Shown piece by piece: positions 63,817-64,000 of a stretch of 64,000 nucleotides of DNA. Under the pieces are notes generated by a model. That model saw only the letters and a program-made list of their open reading frames with translations. It was not told where the DNA came from and ran no database searches. The stretch's first letter is position 1; each line of letters starts with the position of its first letter. This DNA comes from Mycobacterium stomatepiae (GTDB lineage Bacteria; Actinomycetota; Actinomycetes; Mycobacteriales; Mycobacteriaceae). The DNA lies in contig NZ_AP022587.1 of NCBI RefSeq assembly GCF_010731715.1, positions 5,022,001 through 5,086,000 on the forward strand, read 5' to 3'. Made by a program: the position numbers and the translations under genes.

Positions 63817-63860
63817 ATACCGCTCCTTCCGTATGGGGCGTGCATAGGAGGGCTGCTTTC

Positions 63861-64000
63861 TTATCCGGCGGCGAACGGGCGAGCCATCGCGGTGGGGATG
63901 AGCCCGTAGCGAGGAACCGGAGGGGTGCGCGGAGCGGTGCCCCGCGCCATCGGCAGTCCGCCCAGCATGTTCGGCATCGAGCTGCCGTTGAGGGCGATGT
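63861..64000 (-). CDS. PPE-family protein, C-terminal end (partial)
   Basis: The minus strand reads ALNGSSMPNMLGGLPMARGT, then PRYGLIPTAMARPFAAG and a TAA at 63861-63863. This is the characteristic C-terminus of the PPE-SVP subgroup (PRYG-x-x-P-T-x-MARP-x-AAG). Such proteins are exported by ESX type VII systems and are expanded in slow-growing mycobacteria. The gene continues past the right edge. Confidence 0.8.
   Translation of the reverse strand, partial: IALNGSSMPNMLGGLPMARGTAPRTPPVPRYGLIPTAMARPFAAG

Overview
The window is high-GC actinobacterial DNA and almost certainly comes from a nontuberculous Mycobacterium. Its two ends of core sequence follow the M. tuberculosis gene order Rv0982 to Rv1005c (mprB-pepD-moaB2-mscL ... 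galU-moeA1-rimJ-Rv0996 ... Rv0998-Rv0999-Rv1000c-arcA-pmt-rsmI ... pabB), and the right edge carries the C-terminus of a PPE protein, which points to the slow-growing lineage. The species cannot be named from the sequence alone.

Layout. (A) 1-8982 is conserved core: the end of the MprB kinase, the PepD/HtrA protease, MoaB2, MscL, a SAF-domain protein, the CIRCE-controlled Ruc (FmdB-type) chaperone gene, 5-formyl-THF cyclo-ligase, GalU, and the Glp (MoeA1)-RimJ-GlpR group. The M. tuberculosis block Rv0986-Rv0989c is absent. (B) 9032-28790 begins with tRNA-Ala(CGC) and is about 20 kb of accessory DNA between the Rv0996 and Rv0998 homologues. It contains a PhoU paralogue, a DUF3349 protein, a Mo-cofactor oxidoreductase, a thiolase with a premature stop, an AlkB, and then a dense metal-homeostasis block: kmtR-CDF exporter, nmtR/P1B-4 ATPase, a CsoR-type repressor with Met-rich exported proteins, and a zinc-starvation set (L31 type B, COG0523 GTPase, two-gene permease) carrying four Zur-like boxes. 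It ends with hddA-gmhA-gmhB for heptose. (C) 28906-37917 returns to core, interrupted between arcA and pmt by an AbiEi/DUF559 endonuclease-like gene bracketed by two copies of a 57-bp palindromic repeat. (D) 37967-40050 is an ECF41 sigma factor and its FAD oxidoreductase partner. (E) 40196-63816 is a large surface-polysaccharide locus: FkbM methyltransferase, two DUF4832 lipoproteins flanking a GAF-GGDEF-EAL c-di-GMP enzyme, a Wzz/BY-kinase-like protein with a degenerate P-loop, a Wzy-type polymerase, glycosyltransferases (including an Alg14/Alg13-like pair and a GT2-GT4 fusion), sugar-modifying oxidoreductases, an acetyltransferase, a Wzx flippase, an initiating phosphoglycosyltransferase and an RmlC-like epimerase. 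This is a nearly complete Wzx/Wzy pathway, which is not a standard mycobacterial route.

Four genes carry single-base frameshifts (P1B-4 ATPase, DUF559 gene, an aldo/keto reductase, a glycosyltransferase), and the thiolase has a nonsense codon. Some of the frameshifts lie in short G or C runs, so sequencing error, true decay and phase variation all remain possible.
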